From: Nageia nagi
Taxonomy: Eukaryota > Pinophyta
Length of the DNA stretch: 64,000 nt
Direction of reading: 5' to 3'
Assembly (NCBI GenBank): GCA_050084985.1
Contig: JBITNC010000001.1
Location: 53,444,001-53,508,000 of the forward strand
Each line of letters starts with the position of its first letter. Position 1 is the first letter of the stretch. The notes beneath the pieces were generated by a model. That model was given only the letters and a program-made list of their open reading frames with translations. It did not search any database and had not been told where the DNA came from. Of this stretch, positions 34,770 to 47,350 are shown piece by piece. The position numbers were made by a program, and so were the translations under genes.

Positions 34770-37045
34770 TTGATGCTTAGGGGACTTACCAGGGAGTGTA
34801 TTAGCTTCAAAAGTTGAGTTTTGGAGACTCCCTTGGTGAACAAATCAACCACATTCTCTTCAACATGTATGTATTATAACTCTATGACTTTCTTCTCCAC
34901 CATGTCTCAAATGAAGTGGTATTTGATATCAAAATGATTTGACCTAATATGATGGATTGGGTTATATGCAAGTTGTATTGCACTCATGTTATCATAGAAC
35001 AAGGTTGTAGCACCACCTTATTTTTCACCAATCTCTTGAAGTAGCTTTTGTAACCACAATGCTTGTACACTACAATTTGTGATTGTAATATACTCAGCCT
35101 TTGTGGATAAAAATGAAACTATATTTTACTTTTTGAATGATCAAGTAATCATACTAGACCCAAGTATGAGATAATTACCAGACATGGACTTCCTACCATC
35201 AATATTGCTACTCCAATTAGAATCACTCTAGCTCACAAGTTTTACAACATCACTCTTATAATAATGAATGCCAAAATCAAGAGTTCCTCTCACATATCTA
35301 AGTATCCTTTTGGTTTCTTTTAAGTGTGATTCTAATGGGTCACACATATATTTAGATACAAGTGAAACAACAAATGCAATGTTAGGTGTTTAGTTGGTGA
35401 GAAACATGAGACTCTTTACCATGCTTATATATGTGGTGATATCTACCTTATTAGTCCCATCATATTTTCTCAACTATACTCCATGAGCAATTAGAGTTGT
35501 AACACTTTTACAATTATCCATAACAAATTATTTCAACATATATTTGGCATATTTGATTTAACATGCAAAAATATCATAATTTTTTTGATGCATTTCCATG
35601 CCAAGGAAGTAGTGCATGAAACCAAGGTCCTTCTTTTAGTAGACAATTAGCTCATTTTTGCTTCTCACAAAGCCAACTTGGTGGAATTAGCCATTAATTT
35701 GTGAATACCAAGCTCTTGGAGCTTATTTGAGGCCTATAGTGACTTATTCAATTTGTACACATGGTTCTCCTTGACTTCTATCTCAAAGCATTGAGGTTGT
35801 TGTACATAAACTTCTTCATCAAGATATCCACTCAAAAATGCACTTTTTACATAATATGGCGCACACTCCATCCTTTATGGGCTATCAAATAAAGGACCAT
35901 TCTCATTGTTTCTTTTTGAACCATTGATGCAAAGGTATACTTAAAGTTTATGGCATATTTTTAAGTTAAATCCTTTGCAACAAGTCTTTCTTTGAGTCTT
36001 TCAACTATTCCATCAACATTATATTTGGTTTTATAGAACCATTTTTAGCCTATAATCTTTTTTTCTTTTGGAAGCTAAAAATGCTTCCATGTATCATTAT
36101 TTTTTATGGAATGCATTTCCTCCTCCTTTTCCTTCATCCACAAATTATTAGTATATGCTTGCACAAAATTTGAAGGTTTTGAATCATTGAAAGACATTAA
36201 AGCATAATTTACTAGATCTCCTTTTGGTTCACCATCATTCTAATCACTATACAATTGGATGTTTTGGAGCTTATCAACAAATTGCACCATTTATTTGGTT
36301 TGATATTTTGTGGTTCTTCTAAAAACATATTATCCAACATTTGGTTGTTAGGTGGCTTGTAAGTATTCTTTTCCATTTACCTATACTTTATTTTGCTTCT
36401 TCCAATGTTATTCTATAACTTGGTGTTGAAGGAGATATTAGAGAAGGGCTTGAAAAACTTACTTGATCAGTGGAGGACTATTCTTAAGGGGTATTTAGAG
36501 GTTTTACATGGTTGGTATGATATTTGATTTATGCATTTAGAGAGCTATCTTCAATGGAATCACCATCAATGTAGATTTTTTTATGACTCCATACTCCCCC
36601 TTCATAAAAAATCATATATATTGAAATAATAACTTTATGAGTTTTTGGATTAAAGAGTCTATAACCTTTTGTATTTTCATAATATCCTATAAAAATACAT
36701 GCTTCAAATTTGGGATCAATATTTCTCCTTTGTTCTTTAGGAACATGTGCATATGCGATACAACCAAAATATTTAAAGTATGATACACTTAGCTTTCTTC
36801 CAAACCATGCTTTATATGGTGTTATGCCATCCGAACTTCAAGTAGGACTCCTATTTATAATATATATGGTAGTCCTAATTATTTTAGCTCAATACATATT
36901 TGACAAGTTTTTTAGATTGAAACATACTTCTTCCAAATTTTATTTAGCCACACCATTTTGTTATGGGATGTAGGAATTTTTGAGTTGCCTCTCACACCAT
37001 AATCTTTACAATATTGCAAGAATTCAAGTGAATAATATTTTCTTG
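34770..37045 (-). pseudogene. Ty1/copia pol fragment D (integrase C-terminus to RNase H), another family
   Basis: On the minus strand the reading starts in the integrase (FLQYCKDYGV near 36990-37020, then the degraded QNGVAERKN region), continues with PYGCISYAHVPKEQRRNIDP (about 36710-36780) and GYRLFNPKTHKV, and goes to RT with KWFYKTKYNVDG (about 36010-36050) and KGWS. RT then jumps from GFVRSKNELIVY to DLGFMHYFLGMEM (about 35600-35690), so the segment that should hold the catalytic YVDD box is missing. RNase H and the tail end at about 34770 with FTKGVSKTQLLKL. No LTRs were found. Sequence differs clearly from A/B/C, so this is another copia lineage. It is truncated at both ends and full of stops. 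Confidence 0.85.
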
Positions 37046-39289
37046 AATTAGCTGACTAGTAGGCCAATTAGGGTTAGTAGACTGAACTGACTAATTAGTT
37101 ATCAAAGTAGAAGGTCTATTCAATTATTGTGTTAAATAGTAAAAAATAGTAAAATACCAAAATTATTATGTGATATTTATCATAAACTATCGAGGTTATA
37201 AGATAGTCATGATGAACTATAAGATATGTTGAATTGCTCATGGATCACCTAAGTTAGGTGAATAAGCAATTTTTAGGTGTTTATAAATGCCTCTTTTTAT
37301 GCCTATTTTTGTGAGTTGAAAAATATTTTTATGAGATACAAAATTCAATTAAAAAATAAGTGGACTATGTGCAATGTGATGAAAGTGTGTGTTGTGTAAT
37401 GATAATATTGACATAGTTGTATCATGAGTACATATAGTTATAACACCTCATGGTGTCAATACTGTCACACTGTAACTAGTATGTACTCATGATAACATGA
37501 TATGATAACAACACAATCATGCCAATATTTGCTAAAAATAATTGATCATAGGAACAAAAGAGATTCAAAAATATATTGTATAATGATATAACATAGTCAT
37601 GTCAAATGCTCATGATAAGGATGTAGTCATATCAAAGATTAAATAATAAAAGTAAATGATCTTTGCTAAAATCTAGTAGATAAAGGGTAAAATGATCAAT
37701 GACTTTTGCTATGCCTGAGTATTCAAAGGATAAATTTATATGATAATGACATAGTCATATCAAGCGAGAAACTAATAGGTGATACAGTCATGTAAAGTGA
37801 TCAAGTGTAAGCTCGTAGACCTATCAATTATTTGATCATAACTTGTAGACATGTAACACTTGAAAAGGATATGATTTTGAATGAAAAATGATTAATTATG
37901 TTGAGAAATAAAAAATTTAAAATGATAAGTAAAAATCATGTGAAACTAGATGTGAATTTTACAAAAAAATGATCATAGCTAGAGGTTCCCCCTATTAGAT
38001 ATTGAGATGAGAAATGATTAAGTGATTACATACCCCTCGAATGGGAAGATGAAAGAAGATAAAATAGAGAACCAAGTCCATCTAGATATTTAACAAGTGA
38101 AAGATTGATGAAATTGAAAGTGAAATGTTAAAACGTTTATGATACATACCCTAACCAATTGGGTGCAAACCAGTTGAGCCTAATTGATATGGTAGTTAGA
38201 AGGATCAACTCATTGGGCCAATAAAGTTAACTAGTATATCAGTTGGTTGATTGATTGATTAATTAGGGTTGCAATGGATTTAAAAGGAAAAAACCAAATA
38301 TGTTTATCATTTTTAACTTGTCACTTTATGATTCGAGATCTTTGGCCCATAAGAGAGTTTTTCATGTTTTCTAGTTGGAGAGTTGGCTGAGAGTGAGAGG
38401 ATTTGATTGGCAAGATGGTAATAGTGAAAATGAAGGATAGGGATCACTAGGAAGGCCATCATATGATGGAGATGAGTGGCCACACAAGAGGCTATGCGAT
38501 GAAAAATTTGATCACTTTTTATTCCATAAGAGTAGTTAAGTAGATCACATAGTAATTAACGAAGGAAATGGACTTTGTTTCAAATTTTAACATTTAAAAT
38601 TGATAAAAATTAATAAAATATAAGAGAAACCCCTAAAATATAAGGCATAATATTTAAATAAATTTAACCTATGAGATACAAAAAAATTATAAAAATGATA
38701 TATCAAAATATCTAAAACATTTTAGATGAAAATAAGTTGAAGTTCGATGCATTTTTTATGTTTTTAAGAAATTTTGGATTTTTAGGGTAGGTTCATAGGG
38801 TTTGGTCTCAAATCTACAAACTGGTAGGGTGCAAATTGGTCATGATTAGGGGATCAATATGTACCCTTATGGTTAGTCACCATTGGTCACAAGACAAACT
38901 AGCTAACCAGTTGGCTAGCCATGAGATTGACTAGCTAATCAATATATAGGATACTAGTTAGGTTTAACCTAGCTAACCTATTGAGAACTAGTTACAGTTT
39001 AGATAGAAAGATTTGACAATTTATAAAATAAATATTGAAAAACTTGATGTAGAAGCAAAGATAGGGTCTGATGGCACATAACTAACTTAGTGATGATATA
39101 GAATATAATAAGATAACATAAGTACTAACATGAGGCTAAGACTAACTTTAATCAAAGCCTAGATTTAACTTACTTCAATTATGGTATTGATATGAATGCT
39201 TGAACATATTCCAAGAAAATACATGGATAAGTTTAGGCCTATGTTTATGACTATTCATTGGGATATTGATGATGAAGATTGAATATGGT
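37046..39289. other. AT-rich sequence with short repeated motifs
   Basis: Short motifs of the type CTAACCAGTTGGCTAGCC recur near 38150-38290 and 38800-39000 and, on the other side of D, near 34620-34690. This suggests that D interrupts or replaces part of one older repeat. Stretches around 37380-37800 repeat GACATAGTCATATCAA-like motifs. No coding sequence is recognised. Confidence 0.4.
37422..37492. repeat. Inverted repeat (hairpin)
   Basis: The left arm TCATGAGTACATATAGTTA (37422-37440) pairs with the right arm TAACTAGTATGTACTCATGA (37473-37492), with a 32-base loop that contains a smaller inverted repeat (ACACCTCATGGTGT). It may be a small MITE or a chance palindrome in AT-rich DNA. Confidence 0.6.
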
Positions 39290-40640
39290 TAGATATGGTT
39301 AGATTCGATGGGCTGGCAAGGATACATAAGGCTCTCATAGACTAGCCTACATACAGATATTGGTTGAGCAGTGGGACTCCACCTACAACACCTTTCATTT
39401 CCCTACTAAGAAAATGATTATTATGCTTGATGATATGTACAATATCCTCAAAGTCCCTATAAAGGGAGAGATGATCATTGAGGCCCCTTACAAAGGGGAA
39501 ATGATACATAAAGTTTACAATGATGGATGATAGATAATATAGACTAGACACAATGGTCTTAACTATGAGACACTATTTAGCATAAGTATCCTAAGCATGA
39601 AAATGACCATTTTAAACATCTTGATCTATGCTTATGTTCTACTGAATACCTTGGATCACAAGTTTTTGTGAAACATGCTAAGTGTGATCACAGACATGGT
39701 GCATCATGGGATGGTGTTCACTTCAGGGCCTGCAATCCTATGGTAGACCTACAAGCACTTATCTAACAAGGAGAGAGGGCACATTAGATTGGATCTGATG
39801 CTACTAGTACAACTATAGGATTAGAAGCATGCAATAGTGGCATGATTGCACTAGTTTTCTTGTGATATTCATACCATTGACATAATGGATGATGATTCCC
39901 TTATGGTGGGATGGGAGCTTCCATATGCCTAGTGATAATATTGAGAGTATAAAAACCTCAAAGGAGGATCTATGAGGGTATGTATATATGGCACTAGAGC
40001 ATGTGTATGAGTCTACATCTTGAGGATATCATGTGGAGGACCTATAGGAGGGCACTAGGATGGGATGAGGATACTACATAGTTGATCTACATGAGGTGAA
40101 CCCATGACATGGGTGGGAAGAGGACTATATATGTATAGATGTTCTACTATAAGAAGGTGACTCAATAGTTTGGGATTATTTAGGATGTGCCCTAGGATCT
40201 AGTCCTATATTGGTGGATATATTCATAGGGACACTTGCCAAGGAGGGCATATACACCCCCAAAGGATACCCCAAGCACTTCAGATCCCAAATGTTATTGA
40301 GGTGGAGAATACATCGATATATGAGGTATGGTGTGGTCCATAATAGGAGAGACAAATGCAAGGTATGTAATTACCACCTATTCAACTAATTGGAGAGAGA
40401 GCAAGGAAGCCTATAAGAGAGAATAATTAGGATGAGGGGGAGTAATATCTAGGCACCAATGGTGGGACAATGCTTGGAAAGATGGACATACACATCGATC
40501 AATAGGTTGAAATGGTGGTAGAGAAGGGATGGGGATAGGATGATACCCTACTAGAGGAGTAATACATCACTCGATAGGAGCAAGATATGACTTGACATGA
40601 GAAGGATACAATAGTGCAAGAGATATACTCTAAAAGGGTT
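39290..40640 (+). pseudogene. Plant mobile domain (PMD) gene remnant
   Basis: Across several frames the plus strand reads RFDGLARIHKALID and PTYRY (39300-39360), VEQWDSTYNTFHFPTKKM then LDDMYNILKVPIKGEMI (39363-39475), and later MVHHGMVFTSGPAILW (39700-39745), MWRTYRRALGWDEDTT (40030-40078) and MFYYKKVTQ-FGII-DVP-DLVLYW (40138-40210). The first block (target Trp-Asp-Ser-x-x-Asn-x-Phe-His followed by a Leu-x-Asp-Met/Val motif) and the last (xQFGxIQxxP) are landmarks of the plant mobile domain found in MAIN/MAIL proteins and in several transposons. Many stops stand where Gln or Trp would be. Function here is lost. Confidence 0.7.
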
Positions 40641-43600
40641 GTTATAGGGTAAAGAGCAACATTCAATGCTTTACACTAGTGTTGATCATAGTATTCTGAG
40701 AGAGAGAGAGATACACTATGGTATTAGAGGGGAGCAAGGACATAATATGAAAGGGTCCAAATGAATGGATACATTAGCAAAAGGATCAACAAATTGAATT
40801 GTCACACATGAATTATATGATTTGATTACATAGAACTAGACTTGCAAGGTAGCGAGAGTGACAATGTTCTAGATGCAACTGATGAGCATTGGTATCCCTT
40901 CCATTAAGCCTTAGGAGGATGGTAGGACCCCCTCTTAGTGATGGTATTTAAGAATATCTAGATTACACATAATGAACTCATATTAGAATTGGACCTCCTC
41001 GATGCATCCATTGAGCACATGCTAATCACTAGCAATGCCATGACATAGCAATAGTAGATTGTTGAATCATGCACTTATACATGAAGTATCAATAGTGACC
41101 AAGATTTTTAGGAAGCCATTACCACCACCATGGAGGGATGGTGAGATAGTCCCATAAATGGAAAAAACCAAGGGAGAGGGGTAGACAAACACAACTCCCA
41201 CACCTTACTCAATTATTTTTCCACTAGAATGCTTATCAACCTTTGGATCTAGTTTCTTAACTATAACAGTTTAATGTTCACAATAACATGTCCTAGCTTC
41301 TCAATGGATCAATAACTTTTTAACTAAGCCATGAGTTCATTTCAATATGTAAACTATTATTTAATTATCTCTTTTATAATCCAAAAAAAGATCATAAAAA
41401 TGTTAATACTTTCAAACATAATACAAAAGGATCTCATACCATAAAACATAAATATCATTCTCAACTATGAACCAATGAAACATGCAAAGCCATAGCTAGA
41501 ATACTATCTTAGTTTTAACAATTTACATAGTTTAGTACTCATTCTAAAATATTCTACTTGCCAAAGTCTCAACCAAATCATGCATTCCAAAAAGAGGTGC
41601 AATACAGTCCCTTTGATTATCCTTAAGCTCATATTTCAAATCCATGCATAAGTACTAAAAAGTAATTAAATATTAATTTTTAATGAATACCATACTATTG
41701 GTAAAGAAAAATGTATGCTGCCATTAACATTTTCTATAGCCAAAGAACTAGAAACCAACTGGTTTTGATAAGGATTCCTTCAGTGGCCCACCCAAATTGC
41801 CTATGCTATCAGAGATCAATATTTTAATCTAAAATAAAATATGATAATCTATGACATCCCAATTCTTATGATTTTAAAAAGGAGTTCACAATGTAGCTTC
41901 TTAAAAAGTAATCTTTAATTACTTTTTAATACTACACTTTATACCCTTACAAAAACTCATATTGTTATAGTCCAAACATGCCAAATAATATAATAAGACC
42001 ATCCCATTATCACTCATAGCATTCAAAAGGTGTAACAACAACAAGCATCCAATTATGCATTGAAATTAATATATATAAGTATGGAGTTAATGTGAACCAT
42101 TAAAATGAAGATGAATAATCTCTTGACCTTCCAACTACTTCATAATAATGAATGACTAAATGGAAAAATCAAAAGACAAAATTTAAAAAGCAAAATTCAT
42201 GTATGTAGGAAAATAAAATAGTCATCTTGTAAAGCATGTAACTTTTGATTTATAGATCCGTTTAACTTGATTTTTGAACCATTGAAACTACTACTAATAT
42301 TAATATCTACCATCTAAATTTGAGCTCATTTAAACATGTTTAAGGCCTCCATCTAGTGACTATCCCACTATCTATCAAAACTAGAAAAAATTAGGAAAAT
42401 ATTATTTTATTCATTTATGCTCATTTTGGGAGTCTTAAACATCATATTTTAATTCAAATTATCAATATAGTAACTATAGTTTGATAATGTTGCTAACCTT
42501 AAAAAATAATAACAAGAGTAACATCATATTTACTATAGTTAGTATAATCAAATAGCAACTATTTCACTTAATGATAGAATCTCCTTCAAATATGAACCAA
42601 TTTGTCCTCCTTGAACAAGCAAACTACCAATATAATGGGAACAACCCATGATCACTTATAACATCCAAAATATGTGACATAAATAAAAAGACAAGTAATT
42701 AATAAATGGTCACAATGATCATTGCAAGATTATAAGAAACATCTTACACCAAGGTATCTCAATAATCATCCCCTATGCTAAGGGAGCATTTAGCATAAAT
42801 GAGAAATATGGAAAGCAACATCATTTCTTACATTACTTCATGATAGTAATGATAACATCAGTATATGTACATCAAAAAAATATAATAAGGTTCAAAATTA
42901 ACTCAACAATTTATATCAAGGAAAGGATCCCTTTGCCAGTATTCATTTTCAATCCTTAATACAATAATCAAAAAGTAAACAAATAAGAATACATTCACCA
43001 GTTAAGGCACTATAATAGGGTATAACTCAAAATATCCCTTTATCCATTATTGTAAAATAGAATCTTCATATAGGCATAACAAGGTAAATAATAAGGGAAA
43101 AATTCCCATCAAATCCATATGACCATGATAACTAGAGGTCACATATTTATTTTAGAAGAAAGGAATCCAACAATGGATCATTATGATAAGTATAAATAAC
43201 TCCAACAATAAAAAAATCAAATAACTATAGCCATCGATCTCTAAAAAGGATCCACACAACAAATAATAAATATAACTTGAAAAAATTTACTCCTTAGATA
43301 GACCATTATTTGAAATACAATATATATGAGTGTGAGATTTACAATCTTACTAAGTTCTAGATTAGACCAACAATGCCAATATAATATCTAGGAAGATTTG
43401 GGCTACCACCTGCACCCATGTTAGTACCCTTGCTAAGGCATACATACAAGGGGAACTAATAAAATGATAATATGCCCAATGAAATTCTATAAAAATCCTA
43501 ATTTTTCAATAGTAATGACATGATAGTAAAAACATGATGTAGCAAACTATGAGCCTCATAATAATAGCATATGCAAACATGATCCAACAAAGAGCACTAT

Positions 43601-44351
43601 AACATTATTGTCCAAATAAGTATGTGAGATGAGAAATTTATAACACTACTCTAATCACTATTATGCATTTGTAAAAAGAAGAATATGATAACAAAATAAT
43701 ATTGATATAACTTAGAATTTACTGCATTCATGTACATGTTTATTCATACAATAAGAGCATATTTATTCTTATTTTTGGATAGTTTTTGCATTGAACCTAT
43801 AGTTTTCTATATTCATTTTCAAATTTTGGGATTTATTAGCTAGGGACATGATTTCAAACCATGCCATGTCCATAGTGCATATAAATTAGCACTACATGCT
43901 ATTTATCTTGCACCCAAATGAAGTCCCTCAAAACCCCACATTTTTCCCATTAACAACATGAAATGCTTTTGCAAGAACACCTAGATAAGTGAAGTTACAA
44001 TGAGGAGGAGGGGAAAGTATTTTCATGGGTTGTAGACCTGATAGTAGGATTCTCACCATTGTTTCCCCTCATCTCTACTTTCTTCAAAATGAAATGAATT
44101 AGGGTTTTTTGGGTGAGGGCCATTTTGTATGAAGCCCTAAGTTTCCAAAATAAAATGTTAGATACCTAACATCTAAACTTGAGGTAGGTTACTTTCTGTA
44201 AACATTAAATGCTTCCTAATGTTTTGCAATATAAGACTTTTCAATTTAAAACTCTTTCTAATGTTTCTCAAACATATTTTTCCATGAAAGCACTTCTTAA
44301 CACAAATTCTCCCCATTTTATTTAATACAATTTGCTCCCAATGGTGGAACC
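40641..44351. other. AT-rich sequence, no recognisable genes
   Basis: The first ~400 bp may be the C-terminal tail of the PMD remnant (a leucine/glutamate-rich reading near 40980-41040, ELILELDLLDASIEHMLI). From about 41200 to 44350 I see no ORF with motifs, no terminal repeats and no RNA gene. Confidence 0.45.
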
Positions 44352-45010
44352 CATTAGAATTTGTAATGCATTATTATGTAAATAGCTTAGGTCTATTATC
44401 CTAATTAATTAAAACTAAAATAACATATACAATACTTAAGTTAGAAAGAAAATATTTTGTAATATGGAATAATCCATTTATTATGTAGGTTATCCAAGTA
44501 TGCAAATGTGGAGCCCCATCTATTTTATATTAGGGGTAGATCCACATATGCATGTTGTCCCACATACTTAAAGAGAAGTACAGGCATATGTAATAGGTAT
44601 GGGTAAAGCCTTCCAAATACCATTCTCACCTAATGAGAGGGTATGTATATTTTATGGATGATGGTATTCCTCTCGTGTAAAAGGGTGCACCAAAGTAGGA
44701 TTTGAGCCTATAGAAGAAAGGCTAGGCTTGATGTAAATTACTTTCTTTTGTAGAAGCATTGTTATTCTATTAGTCTAGAAATCTAAGGATATAATATTTG
44801 TAAGAGAGAGTTTATCTGGAGAAGTAATATACTTAGATTCAAGTGGATGTACTCTCTTAAAGAGGAACCACTATATTTTTTATATATTAATTTGTGAGAT
44901 TGCTTATTGTTGTGTCCTTTAAGAGATTGTTATCTTTGAGAGAGATTAGAATGTTAATTTATTGGAGTTAGTACAAGTGATATTGGATATGAAGTTCTTT
45001 GATTCTTTCA
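44352..45010 (+). repeat. Copia LTR of element E
   Basis: It resembles the A/B/C LTRs along its length: start TTAGAATTTGTAATGCATTA, then CCCATAC-type and AAAAGGGTGCACCAAAGTAG (about 44690), GGATGTACTCTCTTAAAGAG with GAACCACT (about 44850-44872), and end TTCTTTCA just before the primer-binding site. The first two bases read CA instead of TG. A TATA box is not clear (CCTATAGAAG near 44707 stands at the equivalent place). Confidence 0.65.
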
Positions 45011-45012
45011 TG

Positions 45013-45024
45013 TGGTATTAGAGC
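45013..45024 (+). other. Primer-binding site of element E
   Basis: TGGTATTAGAGC matches the initiator-Met tRNA site TGGTATCAGAGC with one transition and lies two bases after the LTR end, the same spacing as in C. Confidence 0.7.
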
Positions 45025-45272
45025 CTCCTCGTGATCATCTCCTTCAAATTCTAGCTCCATCATCTTGAGGTAACCTTCATTAAAGGTATATCTAACCTCT
45101 AAACTTGTTTCATTTTTATGGAAACTTCAATGGTTACACCATTTCAATCTTTTATTTTTTGAAGTTAAAATTTGAGATCTACATTAACATATTTTATGCT
45201 AAAGTAATGGGCCAAAATATAACATTTTATGCTAGTTACATGTTAGTAATATAAATTTGTAATTATATATAT

Positions 45273-45311
45273 ATATTGTAAAAAGGATTGCAATTTTTAC
45301 AATTTTTATAC

Positions 45312-45389
<78 letters not shown>

Positions 45390-45478
45390 ATGTATGTATG
45401 TATGTATGTATGTATGTATGTATATATGTATGTATGTATGTATAAAAATTGTAAAATTTGCAATCCTTTTCACAATAT
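45273..45478. repeat. Long inverted repeat enclosing TA/TATG microsatellite
   Basis: Arms of about 48 bp (45273-45320 and 45431-45478; core AAAAGGATTGCAA with ACAATTTTTATACATACATA) are inverted copies with few differences. Between them lie TACA/TA repeats and TATG repeats (45311-45442), themselves largely self-complementary. Almost the whole ~200 bp could fold into one hairpin, as in a MITE whose centre expanded as a microsatellite. Confidence 0.8.
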
Positions 45479-45702
45479 GTATTTTTTTTTCAAAATTGTT
45501 TACTAGTGTAAAAATTTGCAAATAATCCTGTAACTTTGAAAAGATAGTTATCCAACTTTGGTAAATTAAAAATCCTTTTATTACACAAGAGGATATTTAT
45601 TTTTTCTTTAGTTATAATCATTAAAAAAATTATGTATTTAATATAAAAAAGAAAAATTTTATTTTTTATATAACATAGTTTCTTAATTTTTTTATTAAAT
45701 AT

Positions 45703-45727
45703 AAATATATATATATATATATATATA
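45703..45727. repeat. AT microsatellite
   Basis: A run of about 12 AT units. Confidence 0.85.
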
Positions 45728-45849
45728 ATTTAAAATATTAAAAAAAGGGGGTGGGGCATGCAAAGTGTAAGACAAGGAGTTTGTGTTGAGTGCATAGGTT
45801 TCCAACCCCCAGGACGCAACCATCATGAGGATGCGTGATTGCCCAAGGG

Positions 45850-46190
45850 TGCCATCGCTTGAGGGCACATGATTTCCTAAGAGGGAAACCACCTAAGGGT
45901 AGGTAAGCTACGCTTTGAGGACATCATCACCTAAGGAAAGGCTAGTCACCCTCTTAGGAGGTTGCCACTTAAGAGTAGCTAATTTGCCCTTTGAGGAGGT
46001 CATCACTTAAGGGAAGGTGAGTTTTCCTTTGAGGAGGTTGTTGATTAAGAGTAGGTGAGCCACTCTTTAAGGATGTCACTACCTAAGGGAAGGTGAATCA
46101 CCCTCTAAGGGGGTCACTTCTTATGGGAAGGTAAGCACCTTATGAGGGGGTCATCATCTTAAAGACAGATGAGCCACCCCATAGGGAGTC
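45850..46190. repeat. Diverged tandem array with unit of about 43 bp
   Basis: Seven to eight units built from TTGAGGAGGTCATCACTTAA and GGGAAGGTGAGTCACCCT follow each other. The segment is richer in G and C than its surroundings. It lies in the leader region of E, at the place where B and C carry their GC-richer leader inserts. The sequence 46191-47070 that follows shows nothing recognisable. Confidence 0.75.
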
Positions 46191-47079
46191 ATCCAACCAG
46201 TGGCAGGTGCAAGCTGAAAAAGTGGGCATAACCTCCCCTATGGGGGCACAAGCTACCAAAAGGCTATGAACCCATTCCAAAAGGTGCAAGCCTCTACAAG
46301 GGTCACCACCAGAGAGGTGTATGCACCTTACTAGTCATTACAAAGTATTATTAAAAAATAATTTACATTTGTCTATTTTCATTAAGATTTTGGAAAATAA
46401 TTTCATATATGCATTATTATTTAAACTTTTTGTTAATGATACGAGTATATTTTTTACAAGAAAAACTTTCATTTTTTCATAAAGAGATATAGGCATAGCA
46501 TAAATTATTAATGAGTGCCAATCTCTAATTATTTAAGACATATGTAATTTAATCATGGGAACTTTATGCTTAATTCCAAGTATGATTGGAAATTATTTAT
46601 TATTTTTTAAGAAAATTTAAATCAAGTGGATATCCTATTAAATTTGTAAAAAGAAATCTTTATTTAAATAGTTTTTATCAAATGTTATAAATATAGTAAT
46701 TTTTTTAAGTAATCAATTGTTGCTTTACATTAAATTGGCAAATATGTGTCTTTTTGCCTTGGATAGATTACTTAACCCATTGGGTAAATTATGATGATAA
46801 TTATAAATTTTGCATAAATTTGATAGATTAAAAGATTATGATGATAACCTTATGGTAATTTTCTTGTGCATATTTTGATCAATGCAACAATTTTTGCAAA
46901 TTATTAAACCAAAATTACCTTTTAATAATTGATACATTTAGATCAATCCTTAAGAAATTGATAAATTTTGAAGGCGCGACATTTTTTTAATATATAATTA
47001 AGTCAAAAATTAATTGTATCAAATTTATTTCAAACCATTTTTTACAAAATTTTAAGATTAATTTTTTTGCAAAATGGTA

Positions 47080-47350
47080 AATACAATGTATTATGATGTC
47101 GTAATTATGGGATGTGGATATGTTCATCTACTTGATGACAAATGTTTACCTTTGAAAAAGGTATTAATTTTTGAGAAAGATATTCTATAATTATCTTTGC
47201 AATTACAAATATAATCATTTCTTAATGTTTTCTAATCATAGGAAAATAAGGCACCCTATTGCGAGAATGAAGGCGATCGAGAAAAGGAAGGATCGAATTT
47301 GGAAGAAGGCAAAGAAGAGGGAAGAAAAACTCAAGTCAAACAAATTATGA
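47080..47350 (+). pseudogene. Possible orphan terminal exons of an unknown host gene
   Basis: A reading DVVIMGCGYVHLLDDKCLPL (about 47095-47157) ends in AAAAAG before GTATTAA, a plausible splice donor. After an AT-rich gap and TTTTCTAATCATAG (a plausible acceptor at about 47240) comes a purine-rich, GC-richer stretch whose frame from ATG 47267 encodes MKAIEKRKDRIWKKAKKREE and ends at TGA 47350. This base composition stands out from the surroundings. I do not recognise the protein, and the frames of the two pieces do not obviously join, so this may be chance. Confidence 0.25.

Noticed and set aside
45263-45521. Open frames coding for repeated Tyr-Ile and Met-Tyr-Val
   Set aside because: These are translations of the TA and TATG microsatellite and not genes.
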